The notes below the pieces were generated by a model that saw only the letters and a program-made list of their open reading frames with translations, made no database searches and was not told the origin of the DNA. The position numbers and the translations under genes are program-made. 19,378 bases of DNA from an uncultured Megasphaera sp. (GTDB lineage: Bacteria; Bacillota; Negativicutes; Veillonellales; Megasphaeraceae): positions 1 to 19,378 of the forward strand of contig NZ_CATWFF010000019.1 of NCBI RefSeq assembly GCF_958350005.1, given 5' to 3'. Positions 7,439 to 14,833 of the stretch are shown here, piece by piece. Numbering within the stretch: the first letter of the stretch is position 1; each line of letters begins with the position of its first letter.

Positions 7439-8404
7439 ATGGATCGCGTATTGACACTGGAATTTGCCCGCGTTACAGAAGCGGCAGCCGTCAAAGCCGG
7501 GCGGCTCATGGGGAAGGGCAATAAAAACGGCGCCGATCAGCTGGCCGTAGACGGCATGCATGCTATTTTGTCCGGTGTGCCTATTGACGGCGTTGTCGTC
7601 ATCGGCGAGGGAGAAATGGATCAGGCACCGATGCTGTATATTGGCGAAACTGTCGGCGCCGGCGGAACGCCCGTCGATATTGCTGTAGACCCACTGGAAG
7701 GAACGAACCTGACGGCTAAAGGGCAGGATGGTTCCATTGCCGTCATTGCCATTGCCGGCAGAGGCAATTTGCTCCATGCGCCGGATATGTACATGGAAAA
7801 GCTCTGCGTAGGTCCGCGGGCCAAAGGTCGCATCGACCTGAATCTGTCTGTTCAGGAAAACCTGCGTCATATTGCGGAAGGGCTGGAACGAAGCATTGAT
7901 GACCTGACTGTGGTCATTCTCGATCGGGAGCGGCATCAGGAAATTATCAATGACTGCCGGGATGCAGGAGCGCGGATTAAACTGATTACAGACGGCGATG
8001 TTTCACCGGCTGTCGATATTGGCATCGAAGGATCAGGCGTCCATGTTCTCATGGGAATCGGCGGGGCACCGGAAGGCGTTCTGGCCGCAGCGGCGCTGAA
8101 ATGCCTGGGCGGCGACATGCAGGCCCGTCTTATTCCCTATACCGACGAAGAACGGCGGCGGTGCCGGGACATGGGGATCGATGATATCAATAAGGTGCTG
8201 ACCCTGGATGATCTGGTCAAGGGCGATGACTGCATCTTTTCGGCTACAGCCATTACCAATACGCCTCTGCTGCGGGGCGTTCAGTACTTCGGCGGCGGTG
8301 CGCGCACTATGTCCGTCGTCATGCGGTACCGAAGCGGCACTGTCCGGTTTATCGACACATTTCATCGTTTTGACAAGAGTGCTAAATGGAGTATTCATGC
8401 ATAG
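7439..8404 (+). CDS. glpX: Class II fructose-1,6-bisphosphatase
   Basis: GlpX hydrolyses fructose 1,6-bisphosphate to fructose 6-phosphate, the committed step of gluconeogenesis, in the cytoplasm. The 321-residue protein has the full class II signature: D33, E57 in IGEGEMDQAP, D84 and E87 in VDPLEGTN, and E212 in GIGGAPEGV. These line up with the metal-binding and catalytic acids known from E. coli GlpX. APDMYMEKL and FSATAITNTPLL are also conserved. The ATG at 7439 is seven bases after a consensus AGGAGG (7426-7431). An in-frame extension upstream would run through the pyk terminator and is not credible. The gene stands alone between two terminators. Some class II enzymes also act on sedoheptulose 1,7-bisphosphate, which cannot be decided here. 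Confidence 0.96.
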   Translation: MDRVLTLEFARVTEAAAVKAGRLMGKGNKNGADQLAVDGMHAILSGVPIDGVVVIGEGEMDQAPMLYIGETVGAGGTPVDIAVDPLEGTNLTAKGQDGSIAVIAIAGRGNLLHAPDMYMEKLCVGPRAKGRIDLNLSVQENLRHIAEGLERSIDDLTVVILDRERHQEIINDCRDAGARIKLITDGDVSPAVDIGIEGSGVHVLMGIGGAPEGVLAAAALKCLGGDMQARLIPYTDEERRRCRDMGIDDINKVLTLDDLVKGDDCIFSATAITNTPLLRGVQYFGGGARTMSVVMRYRSGTVRFIDTFHRFDKSAKWSIHA

Positions 8405-8432
8405 AAACTGTGTGGCTGTGCATGGATAGGGA

Positions 8433-8468
8433 AGAGGCCTTTCCGAAATGGAAGGCCTTTCTTTTTAT
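8433..8468 (+). terminator. Rho-independent terminator of glpX
   Basis: The AAGGCCT/AGGCCTT arms form an 11-bp stem with two wobbles (8433-8443 with 8450-8460), followed by the T-rich run TTTCTTTTTATTT. It lies about 30 bases after the glpX stop codon. Confidence 0.88.
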
Positions 8469-8501
8469 TTACTGTATGCCCTTTTAGTTTTGACCCATTT
8501 A

Positions 8502-8510
8502 TGGTACAAT
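8502..8510 (+). promoter_or_regulatory. Extended -10 promoter of the murA operon
   Basis: TGGTACAAT (8502-8510) matches an extended -10 element (TGnTATAAT, one mismatch). The region 17 bases upstream (TTTTAG, 8482-8487) is a poor -35, as is common when the TG extension is present. The leader to murA would be about 95 bases. Two AATATACT copies inside it (8524-8531 and 8571-8578) could be alternative -10 boxes, but neither has a good -35. Confidence 0.45.
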
Positions 8511-8610
8511 GACTTGATAGAAAAATATACTACATATCAGATGAATGCGTTCGCGTATAGATTCTGTTGCAATATACTCGACTACTGACAAGGTTTAGGA
8601 GGCGCCAGAA

Positions 8611-9885
8611 TTGGAGAAGTTAGTTATTCATGGTGGAAAGCCCTTAATGGGGACTGTTCGCGTCAGCGGGGCTAAAAATGCCGTGCTGCCTATTATCGTC
8701 GCATCTATGCTGGGTACGACAAAAAGTACATTGACGGAAATTCCGAAATTGGACGATGTTCATACGGTATGTGATGTTATTGCCTCGCTGGGCGTACATA
8801 TAGAAAATCCCAAGAAAGGCGTCCTTGAAATCGATGCCCGGGAATTGAGTTCGACGTCGGCTCCGTACGATCTGGTCCGCCGTATGCGGGCATCCTTCCT
8901 GGTAATGGGACCGCTGCTGGCCAGAAAACGGCATGCCCAGATTTCTCTTCCCGGCGGCTGTTCCATTGGAGCCCGGCCTATCGATCTGCATCTCAAGGCC
9001 TTTGAAGCCATGGGAGCAGTTATTAGCCTGGAAAATGGCAACATTGAAGCTTCTGTTCCTGATGGATTAAAAGGCGCTCAGATTTATCTGGATTTTCCCA
9101 GCGTCGGCGCAACGGAAAATATCCTCATGGCAGCAGCCCTGGCTGACGGCAAGACAATTCTGGAAAATGCAGCAGAAGAACCGGAAATCGTCGATCTGGC
9201 GACGTATCTCAACAGTATGGGCGCAAATATCCGCGGCGCCGGCACGAACGTCATCCGCATTGAAGGGGTGAAGGAACTCCATGGGGCAGCCCATTCGGTG
9301 ATTCCTGACCGCATTGAAGCAGGAACCTTTATGATTGGCGCTGCCATGACCGGCGGCAATGTATATGTAGAAAATGCCCTGTCCGAGCATTTAAAGCCCC
9401 TTGTGTCCAAGCTGAAAGAAGCCGGCGCAGAAGTTCATGAAGATCTGGATGGCATCCGGGTCATTGGGCATGGTACGCTGCGGCCGGCTGATATCAAGAC
9501 CTTGCCGTATCCCGGCTTTCCTACGGACATGCAGGCTCAGTTTATGGCACTGGCTACGATCTGCAACGGTACGAGTGTGATTACGGAAACGGTTTTTGAA
9601 AACCGATTTATGCATGTCGATGAATTTAAACGCATGGGAGCGAAGATCCGCATTGAAGGACGCAGTGCCATTGTCGAAGGCGTAGCCAAGCTGAAAGGTG
9701 CTGATGTCAACGCAACGGATCTGCGGGCCGGCGCTGCTCTGGTCATGGCCGGTCTTGTTGCAGAAGGTGAAACAAGAGTAGGCCATTTGCATCACATTGA
9801 TCGCGGGTACGACCATTTCGTGTTGAAACTGCAAAGGTTAGGTGCTGACATTGTTCGGGTCAATTTTGAAGAAGAAGAAAAATAG
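8611..9885 (+). CDS. murA: UDP-N-acetylglucosamine 1-carboxyvinyltransferase
   Basis: MurA transfers enolpyruvate from PEP to UDP-GlcNAc, the first committed step of peptidoglycan synthesis, in the cytoplasm. The 424-residue protein has SGAKNA with K22 and the active-site loop LPGGCSIGARPIDLHL. The catalytic cysteine is present (C117, equivalent to E. coli C115), so it should be fosfomycin-sensitive in principle. The family block GFPTDMQAQFMA and the EN-FMHV segment are intact. The start is a TTG at 8611, eight bases after a consensus AGGAGG (8597-8602). It encodes the family N-terminus MEKLVIHGGKPLMGTVRVSGAKNA, and no better codon exists. Its 3' end overlaps the next gene by 44 bases. Whether this is the only murA in the genome cannot be told. 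Confidence 0.97.
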   Translation: MEKLVIHGGKPLMGTVRVSGAKNAVLPIIVASMLGTTKSTLTEIPKLDDVHTVCDVIASLGVHIENPKKGVLEIDARELSSTSAPYDLVRRMRASFLVMGPLLARKRHAQISLPGGCSIGARPIDLHLKAFEAMGAVISLENGNIEASVPDGLKGAQIYLDFPSVGATENILMAAALADGKTILENAAEEPEIVDLATYLNSMGANIRGAGTNVIRIEGVKELHGAAHSVIPDRIEAGTFMIGAAMTGGNVYVENALSEHLKPLVSKLKEAGAEVHEDLDGIRVIGHGTLRPADIKTLPYPGFPTDMQAQFMALATICNGTSVITETVFENRFMHVDEFKRMGAKIRIEGRSAIVEGVAKLKGADVNATDLRAGAALVMAGLVAEGETRVGHLHHIDRGYDHFVLKLQRLGADIVRVNFEEEEK

Positions 9886-10939
9886 AAAAAAAGCCCATAC
9901 GCCAAAGAAATCGCATTCCTTTTTTCTGGCAAACTGGCTGGGAAGCGACATTGCCATTGATCTGGGGACGGCTAATATTATCGTCTATGTCCGCAAACGG
10001 GGCGTTGTCATCAATGAACCGGCCGTTATTGCCGTGGACAAGGATACCCATAAAGTCGTGGCCATTGGCAGCGAAGCCCATGCCATGCTGGGCAGGACGC
10101 CGCGCCATATTCAGGCGTACCATCCTCTGCAGAACGGCGTTATTGCCGATTATGATGCGACGGAGTATATGCTGCGCTATTTTATACACAAAGCGATTGG
10201 CAAGGCCCTGCTTTTTAAACCGCGCGTCATTATCTGCGTGCCTTCCAGTATTACCAATGTAGAACGGCGGGCCGTCATGGAAGCAGCCATGCAGGCCGGT
10301 GCCCGCAAGACTGTCGTCATGGAAGAACCGCTGGCTGCAGCTATTGGCGCCGGCCTGGATGTAGCCAGCTCCAATGGGTCCATGGTTGTCGATATTGGCG
10401 GCGGAACGACGGATGTTGCCATTCTCAGCCTGAGCGGCATCGTTATCAGCGAATCGCTCCGTATTGGCGGCAATACCTTTGATGAAGATATTATTCAGTA
10501 TCTGGAAAAGATCAAACATATTACTATTGGGCAGCATACGGCGGAAGAATTGAAAATCCTCATCGGCACAGCCTGCAAAGACGGCCGCAGCCTGACTGCT
10601 GATGTGCGGGGGCGGAGTACGGAAACAGGTCTTCCCGTCATGATGGATATTGATTCCCAGGAAATCCGCCAGGCCCTGGATGAGTCTATTCAGCGAATTT
10701 TGCGGGCTATCGTATCCATTCTGGAAAAGACACCTCCCGAATTGGCTGCTGATATTGCCGATCACGGCATCGTCCTGACTGGCGGCGGACTGCTCCTCGA
10801 TGGATTTGACCGGCTTATTTCGCAGACAACGGGAATGGCTGCCTACCTCTGTGATGAACCGCTGCTCTGTGTGGCAAACGGTGCCGGCAAGGCGCTGCGG
10901 GAAATGGATCGGCTGAAAGATAGCTTTGATGATGCATAA
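9842..10939 (+). CDS. mbl: Rod-shape actin homologue, MreB/Mbl type
   Basis: This is a bacterial actin that polymerises under the membrane and guides lateral wall synthesis. The actin-fold ATP motifs are intact: DLGTANI (phosphate 1), VDIGGGTTDVA (phosphate 2), EEPLAAAIGAGL and GIVLTGGGLLL (adenosine). It is longer than usual (365 against about 335-345 residues) because of a 30-35 residue basic extension, with KKKKNRKK near residues 10-17. A TAG immediately precedes the GTG at 9842 in frame, and there is no ATG before the conserved domain, so the start must be GTG 9842 or TTG 9851. TTG 9851 would give MFGSILKKKK, resembling other MreB starts, and sits eight bases after GGTTAGG. Either start lies inside murA, so translation is coupled. 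A murA-mbl neighbourhood is also known in Bacillus. The Mbl rather than MreB label rests on that context. Confidence 0.92.
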   Translation: MLTLFGSILKKKKNRKKAHTPKKSHSFFLANWLGSDIAIDLGTANIIVYVRKRGVVINEPAVIAVDKDTHKVVAIGSEAHAMLGRTPRHIQAYHPLQNGVIADYDATEYMLRYFIHKAIGKALLFKPRVIICVPSSITNVERRAVMEAAMQAGARKTVVMEEPLAAAIGAGLDVASSNGSMVVDIGGGTTDVAILSLSGIVISESLRIGGNTFDEDIIQYLEKIKHITIGQHTAEELKILIGTACKDGRSLTADVRGRSTETGLPVMMDIDSQEIRQALDESIQRILRAIVSILEKTPPELAADIADHGIVLTGGGLLLDGFDRLISQTTGMAAYLCDEPLLCVANGAGKALREMDRLKDSFDDA

Positions 10940-10952
10940 AGGAGGAATTGCC

Positions 10953-11243
10953 ATGAAACTGGGACGCATGCTGGCAGTGCTGGCGGCGCTGCTGACTGTT
11001 TTCAGCCTGCCTGTCTGGGCAGCTGATGTTTCCTATCCTTCTGTATTAAGCGGCCGTGTCGTCTCTGTCGTGCCGGCCGGAACGGCTGTACAGGACGGCG
11101 ATGTACTCGTTACGGTACGTTCTCTGGCCGGCCCCATGCCGGCTGTACGGGCCAGGACAAGGGGCGTTGTTAAGACTGTTCTGGTACACCCTGGATCTGA
11201 TGTAAAACAGGGGACAGTCGTTGTTGTTGTAGAAGAAGCGTAA
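10953..11243 (+). CDS. Small exported barrel-sandwich (lipoyl-like) protein
   Basis: This is a 96-residue protein I can describe but not name. Residues 1 to about 23 are a signal peptide (KLGRM, hydrophobic core, cleavage near VWA|AD), so the 73-residue mature form is exported. The rest reads like a barrel-sandwich hybrid. One half-motif is VSVVPAGTAVQDGDVLVTV, and a second is RGVVKTVLVHPGSDVKQGTVVVVVEE, as in biotinyl/lipoyl domains and the hairpin domain of HlyD-type adaptors. The modified lysine of true biotinyl or lipoyl carriers is absent from the turn (VRSLAGPMP), so it should not carry a cofactor. The ATG follows AAAGGAGGA (10938-10946), which overlaps the mbl stop. The S55 gene begins 11 bases after its end. 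It may be a periplasmic partner of the next gene product. Confidence 0.82.
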   Translation: MKLGRMLAVLAALLTVFSLPVWAADVSYPSVLSGRVVSVVPAGTAVQDGDVLVTVRSLAGPMPAVRARTRGVVKTVLVHPGSDVKQGTVVVVVEEA

Positions 11244-11254
11244 AAGGAATTATT

Positions 11255-13222
11255 ATGAGTATACTATCTGCTTTGCGGCGAAAAGCCCTTTCCGTCTGTC
11301 TGGCGGCCCTGTGCTGCTGCACTGTAACCATTCCTGCGCTGGCGCAGGAATTTATGAATGTCAGTGACCTTCGCGAAGGAATGACAGGGTATGCGAAAAC
11401 CGTCGTTCAGGGCAATACAATTGAGACCTTTCCCGTTGAAATTCTGGGGGTTATGAAAAACAGCGGCCCTGCCGGCGATTTAATACTGGCAAAATTTTCC
11501 GGTCCCCTTATCGAACAGACCGGAGGCATTGCCCAGGGGATGAGCGGCAGTCCTGTATATATTGATGACAAGCTCGTCGGCGCCATTGCCTATGGCTGGT
11601 CCTTTACGAATTCCCGTGTCGGCATGATTACGCCCATTGGCGACATGCTCAAGTTGTGGAATGTGCCTGTGAAGGAAGAAATCCGCCCTTTTAATGCCCG
11701 CGAGTCTTCGCTTATTCCCATTGCGACGCCGATTATGGTCAGCGGCTTTGAGCCTGTGTCCATGGACTGGATGAAGAACAAACTGGCAGGATATCAGTTT
11801 ATGCCTGTCGATACGGCTACGGCAGCGGCTGATGAAACGGCCCGTCCCCTGGAAGCAGGCGGCTCTGTTGCAGCAGCTCTTGTCGACGGCAATGATATGA
11901 AAATGGGGGCCATTGGGACTGTTACGTATGTAGACAACGACAATATCGTTGCCTTTGGTCATCCTTTCCTGAAAAAAGGCAGCATCAATTATTTTATGCA
12001 TAATGCCTATATCTTTACCATTGTCAACAATATGTCCAGCTCCTTTAAGCTGGGATCTATTGGAGCTGAAGTGGGACGGATCAATCAGGATCGCGGTGCC
12101 GGTATTGCCGGGCGGTATAATGATTTAGTGCCCGGAATCCCTGTCATTATTAAAGCCCACGATCTGGATACGGGAACCAGCTCGCTGAAGCGGGTTAAAA
12201 TTATTGAAGATAATGAGCTGACGCCTGTATTGGCGGCAACGTCTGTATACAATACGGTCAATAAGACGATCGACCGCAGCGGCGGCGGCACGGCGTCCCT
12301 GACCTATACGATCCGTTCGTCAAATGGGCGGGACAAAGATGTTACGCGGCATAATATGTACTATTCAGAAGACAATATTAACGAAAAGAGCATTGATGAA
12401 TTGTACAATGTGCTGGATATATTGAAGCATAATGAGTTTATTGATTATCCTATTCTGGATATTACCATGTCTGTCGATATTACGCAGGCTAAAAAGTCAG
12501 CCCGCATTGTCGATGCCACAGCGGCTCCGGTCGTCGTCAGTCCTGGCGATATGGTCTATTTCAAAGTAACCCTTCATCCTTATCGGGGAGTCGATGAAGT
12601 AAAGACCATGAGCTTTACAGTGCCCAAAGATCAGCCCCTTGGCGACATGGTACTGGAAATCCGCGGCGGCGGCGTCATTCCCCTTCCGTATTTGATTGAA
12701 AAGCAGCGGTATAATTTGACCGATGAAATTCTGGAACGGCTTCGTCACTACAAAGATTATGCAGACTTGAAGAAGACCATTGAAAAAGAAGATGCCAATA
12801 ACGATTTGGTCATTGAAATTCTGCAGCAAAATGTCAGCATGATTAATGGCGGCGAAGAAAAAGTGCCGAAAGAAAAAATCCGCGGCAAAGAACCGGAAGC
12901 AGATGATAAAAATATGGTCCGGCCAGATAAACATGGCCTGAACGATGATGGTGCCGACGAAGACGCAAAAGCTTCGCTGGCTACACCGTATATCGTTCAG
13001 GGCGATGGTCAGATTACGATCAAAGTGGTCTCTCCGAAAGACCGGGATGCCTATTTGGCTAAAAATCATCAGATCAATGAAGCAAAGGCAGTCATCAGTG
13101 AAGAAGCTGGTGAGTCTTCCGTTACCAGTGATGCTGATCGAGACTCGTCAGACCGGACAGGTGCGGCAGAACATGAACAGGATACGGCTGTTCGAGCTGT
13201 TGATATGACACAATATATGTAA
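11255..13222 (+). CDS. Exported SpoIVB-type S55 peptidase-domain protein
   Basis: This 655-residue protein has a signal peptide (residues 1 to about 30, ending PALAQ) and an S55 peptidase-like region. The serine block is TGGIAQGMSGSPVYIDDKLVG, with S97 as the likely nucleophile. A second block, DNDNIVAFGHPFLKKG, has H236 as the likely general base. In B. subtilis SpoIVB the GH block comes before GMSGSP. Here it comes after, so the order is permuted. Residues about 250-330 (SSFKLGSIGAEVGRINQDRGAGIAG) are conserved in non-sporulating relatives as far as I recall. The C-terminal part (about 430-655) has a beta-rich segment, then an acidic, lysine-rich, low-complexity tail. No PDZ domain is obvious. 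It starts 11 bases after the small barrel-sandwich gene and ends the murA operon. Protease activity is inferred, and no sporulation genes accompany it. Confidence 0.82.
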   Translation: MSILSALRRKALSVCLAALCCCTVTIPALAQEFMNVSDLREGMTGYAKTVVQGNTIETFPVEILGVMKNSGPAGDLILAKFSGPLIEQTGGIAQGMSGSPVYIDDKLVGAIAYGWSFTNSRVGMITPIGDMLKLWNVPVKEEIRPFNARESSLIPIATPIMVSGFEPVSMDWMKNKLAGYQFMPVDTATAAADETARPLEAGGSVAAALVDGNDMKMGAIGTVTYVDNDNIVAFGHPFLKKGSINYFMHNAYIFTIVNNMSSSFKLGSIGAEVGRINQDRGAGIAGRYNDLVPGIPVIIKAHDLDTGTSSLKRVKIIEDNELTPVLAATSVYNTVNKTIDRSGGGTASLTYTIRSSNGRDKDVTRHNMYYSEDNINEKSIDELYNVLDILKHNEFIDYPILDITMSVDITQAKKSARIVDATAAPVVVSPGDMVYFKVTLHPYRGVDEVKTMSFTVPKDQPLGDMVLEIRGGGVIPLPYLIEKQRYNLTDEILERLRHYKDYADLKKTIEKEDANNDLVIEILQQNVSMINGGEEKVPKEKIRGKEPEADDKNMVRPDKHGLNDDGADEDAKASLATPYIVQGDGQITIKVVSPKDRDAYLAKNHQINEAKAVISEEAGESSVTSDADRDSSDRTGAAEHEQDTAVRAVDMTQYM

Positions 13223-13224
13223 CC

Positions 13225-13240
13225 GTGCGCAGCTGCGCAC
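13225..13240. repeat. Perfect 16-bp GC-rich palindrome after the S55 gene
   Basis: GTGCGCAGCTGCGCAC begins two bases after the TAA of the S55 gene. It precedes the true terminator by only six bases, and has no T tract of its own. It may reinforce the mRNA 3' end or be a protein site. Confidence 0.75.
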
Positions 13241-13246
13241 AGAGAG

Positions 13247-13283
13247 AATGCAGTCAGTCTGTTGAAGATTGACTGTATTTTTT
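13247..13283 (+). terminator. Rho-independent terminator of the murA operon
   Basis: A 14-bp stem (13247-13260 with 13266-13279, two G:T wobbles), loop GTTGA, followed by a run of six T (13278-13283). It lies about 25 bases after the S55 stop codon. Confidence 0.9.
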
Positions 13284-13352
13284 ATGTATTTATGCCTGAA
13301 TTGCATTAATTATCTGCAAGGATGATTTTACAGAAACTACACAGAAAGATAG

Positions 13353-13380
13353 TTGTTCTTTTACAAAGCTTCGCTATTAT
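13353..13380 (+). promoter_or_regulatory. Promoter of the sugar ABC operon
   Basis: TTGTTC (13353-13358) and TATTAT (13375-13380) are 16 bases apart and lie about 60 bases before the binding-protein start. I see no clear catabolite-repression palindrome or other operator between the terminator and the start. Confidence 0.5.
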
Positions 13381-13432
13381 TGAAAATAAGTTATACAAGT
13401 ATTTAACGTATATGTTTCAGTTGTAGGAGGAA

Positions 13433-13438
13433 ATGTAG
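13433..13438 (+). CDS. Minimal AUG-UAG reading frame before the binding-protein gene
   Basis: An ATG directly followed by TAG lies between the ribosome site AGGAGG (13425-13430) and the start of the binding-protein gene. The TAG overlaps the GTG at 13438, and the ATG of the real gene is two bases beyond. A ribosome starting here would stop at once. It may be chance. Confidence 0.3.
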   Translation: M

Positions 13439-13440
13439 TG

Positions 13441-14748
13441 ATGAATTGGAAAAAGGCAATACTCTGTGCAACTGTCGGCGTCATGACTGCTGTTACTATG
13501 GCAGGATGCGGCAGTTCCGGCACGACTGGTTCTGCAGACAAGGACAAGGTTGTGGAAATTGAATACTGGCATGTTGCTTCAGACAGTTTTGGTGGGCAGA
13601 CTGTCCGCGAACTGGTAGAGGACTTCAATAAAAATCATCCCAATATTAAAGTCAAGGAAAAATTTAACCCTGACATGTATAAAGGGCTGACGCAGAACCT
13701 GCAGGCTGCCGTTGCATCGGGGCAGACGCCGGATGTCGTGCAGATGGGCTGGGATTTCCTGAACTATGCAGATGAAAACTTTGAACATGAAGACATTAAT
13801 AAGATTTTTGCCGATGCCGGCGATCCTGATTTCGTAAAGAATACGTTTGAACCGAATATTGCCAAATTGGCACAGAAAGCAGATGGAACACAGGTAGGCC
13901 TGCCGTATTCTCTGTCCGTTCCCGTATTGTACTATAATCCAGATCTGTTTAAAGCAGCCGGATTAGATCCGAACAAGCCGCCTAAGACCTGGCAGGAAGT
14001 TCGTCAGTATGCGCAGCAGATTAAAGATAAGACCGGCGCCCCGGCATTCTTCATGCAGGAATATGCCGATACGTGGACCAATCAGGCTCTCGTAGAATCC
14101 AATGGCGGCACCATGCTGAAACAGGAAAACGGCAAATGGAAAGCCGGCTTTGATACGCCGGAAGCAGCCGAAGGCTACCAGTTCATTGCCGATATGGTAA
14201 AAGACGGCATTGGCCTTCATGCTACGAATGAAGAAGGGTTCCAGGCCTTTACATCAGGCAAGCTGGCCATGGTATGCACGACTATCGGCAAACGGGCCAA
14301 CTTCGAAAAGAGCTCTCAGTTTAAAGTCATGACGACGTCGTTCCCTGCTTTTGGCAATAAACCGGTCAAGGTTCCGGCTGGCGGCAACTTCCTCATGATT
14401 CTCTCCAAAGATCCGGATAAACAGAAAGCAGCCGCTGAATTTGTCAAATATCTGGAATCGGCTGACAGCCTGACGAAGTGGGATACAGGTACAGGCTACC
14501 TGCCGCCCCGCAAAGGCATGGACAAAGAAGGACCGTACAAGAAACTGATGGATGAAAATGAAAACGTCCGGAAAGCCATGGAAATGCTTCCCAATGTAAC
14601 ACCGTGGGTCAGCTTCCCCGGCCAGAATGGTCTCCAGGCCGAACAGGTACTCATCGACATGCGTGATGTCGTACTGAACGGCAGTAAATCCGCCGCCGAT
14701 GCTCTGCATGAAGCAGCTGTGAAGATCGACGGACTTCTGGAAGGATAA
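13441..14748 (+). CDS. ABC sugar/glycerol-phosphate-type substrate-binding lipoprotein (UgpB-like)
   Basis: This is the extracytoplasmic solute-binding protein (family 1) of the importer that follows, 435 residues. A lipoprotein signal is clear: MNWKK, a hydrophobic stretch, then TMAGC with C23 as the lipidated cysteine and a flexible GSSGTTGSAD linker. The mature part resembles E. coli UgpB: IEYWHV near the start, then LSVPVLYYNPDLFKAAGLDPNKPPKTW. TGYLPPRKGM lies near the C-terminal lobe. The ligand is not certain. UgpB itself binds glycerol 3-phosphate, but closely similar proteins bind oligosaccharides or other polyols. The start codon is ATG 13441, ten bases after AGGAGG (13425-13430). 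GTG 13438, one codon earlier, is the alternative. A terminator-like hairpin separates it from the permease genes. Confidence 0.93.
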   Translation: MNWKKAILCATVGVMTAVTMAGCGSSGTTGSADKDKVVEIEYWHVASDSFGGQTVRELVEDFNKNHPNIKVKEKFNPDMYKGLTQNLQAAVASGQTPDVVQMGWDFLNYADENFEHEDINKIFADAGDPDFVKNTFEPNIAKLAQKADGTQVGLPYSLSVPVLYYNPDLFKAAGLDPNKPPKTWQEVRQYAQQIKDKTGAPAFFMQEYADTWTNQALVESNGGTMLKQENGKWKAGFDTPEAAEGYQFIADMVKDGIGLHATNEEGFQAFTSGKLAMVCTTIGKRANFEKSSQFKVMTTSFPAFGNKPVKVPAGGNFLMILSKDPDKQKAAAEFVKYLESADSLTKWDTGTGYLPPRKGMDKEGPYKKLMDENENVRKAMEMLPNVTPWVSFPGQNGLQAEQVLIDMRDVVLNGSKSAADALHEAAVKIDGLLEG

Positions 14749-14770
14749 TCACATCTTTTATACGCAGCAA

Positions 14771-14816
14771 GACGGACAGGAAAAGCAATGGCGCTCCTTC
14801 CTGTCCGTTCTTTTTT
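14771..14816 (+). terminator. Intra-operon terminator/attenuator after the binding-protein gene
   Basis: An 11-bp stem (14772-14782 with 14798-14808) and a 15-base loop is followed by TTC and six T, 23 bases after the binding-protein stop. The permease start follows only 18 bases later and I see no new promoter between, so it probably terminates only partially and lowers permease relative to binding protein. Confidence 0.8.
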
Positions 14817-14833
14817 AGAAAGGTAGGCATCGC

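Noticed and set aside
8490..8510. TTGACC (8490-8495) paired with TACAAT (8505-8510) as murA promoter
   Set aside because: The spacer is only nine bases, so the two cannot be one sigma-A promoter; the extended -10 alone is the better explanation.
9860..10969. A 369-codon open frame antisense to mbl
   Set aside because: It lies wholly under a well-supported gene, has no ribosome site or family motif, and its protein is rich in Asn, Gln, His and Arg, as expected from reading a biased coding strand backwards.
10953..11243. Calling the small barrel-sandwich protein a biotin or lipoate carrier
   Set aside because: The exposed-turn lysine (as in AMKM or DKA motifs) is absent and a signal peptide exports it.
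11255..13222. Reading the S55 protein as evidence of sporulation
   Set aside because: The domain order differs from SpoIVB, there is no PDZ domain or nearby spo gene, and the setting is cell-wall synthesis.
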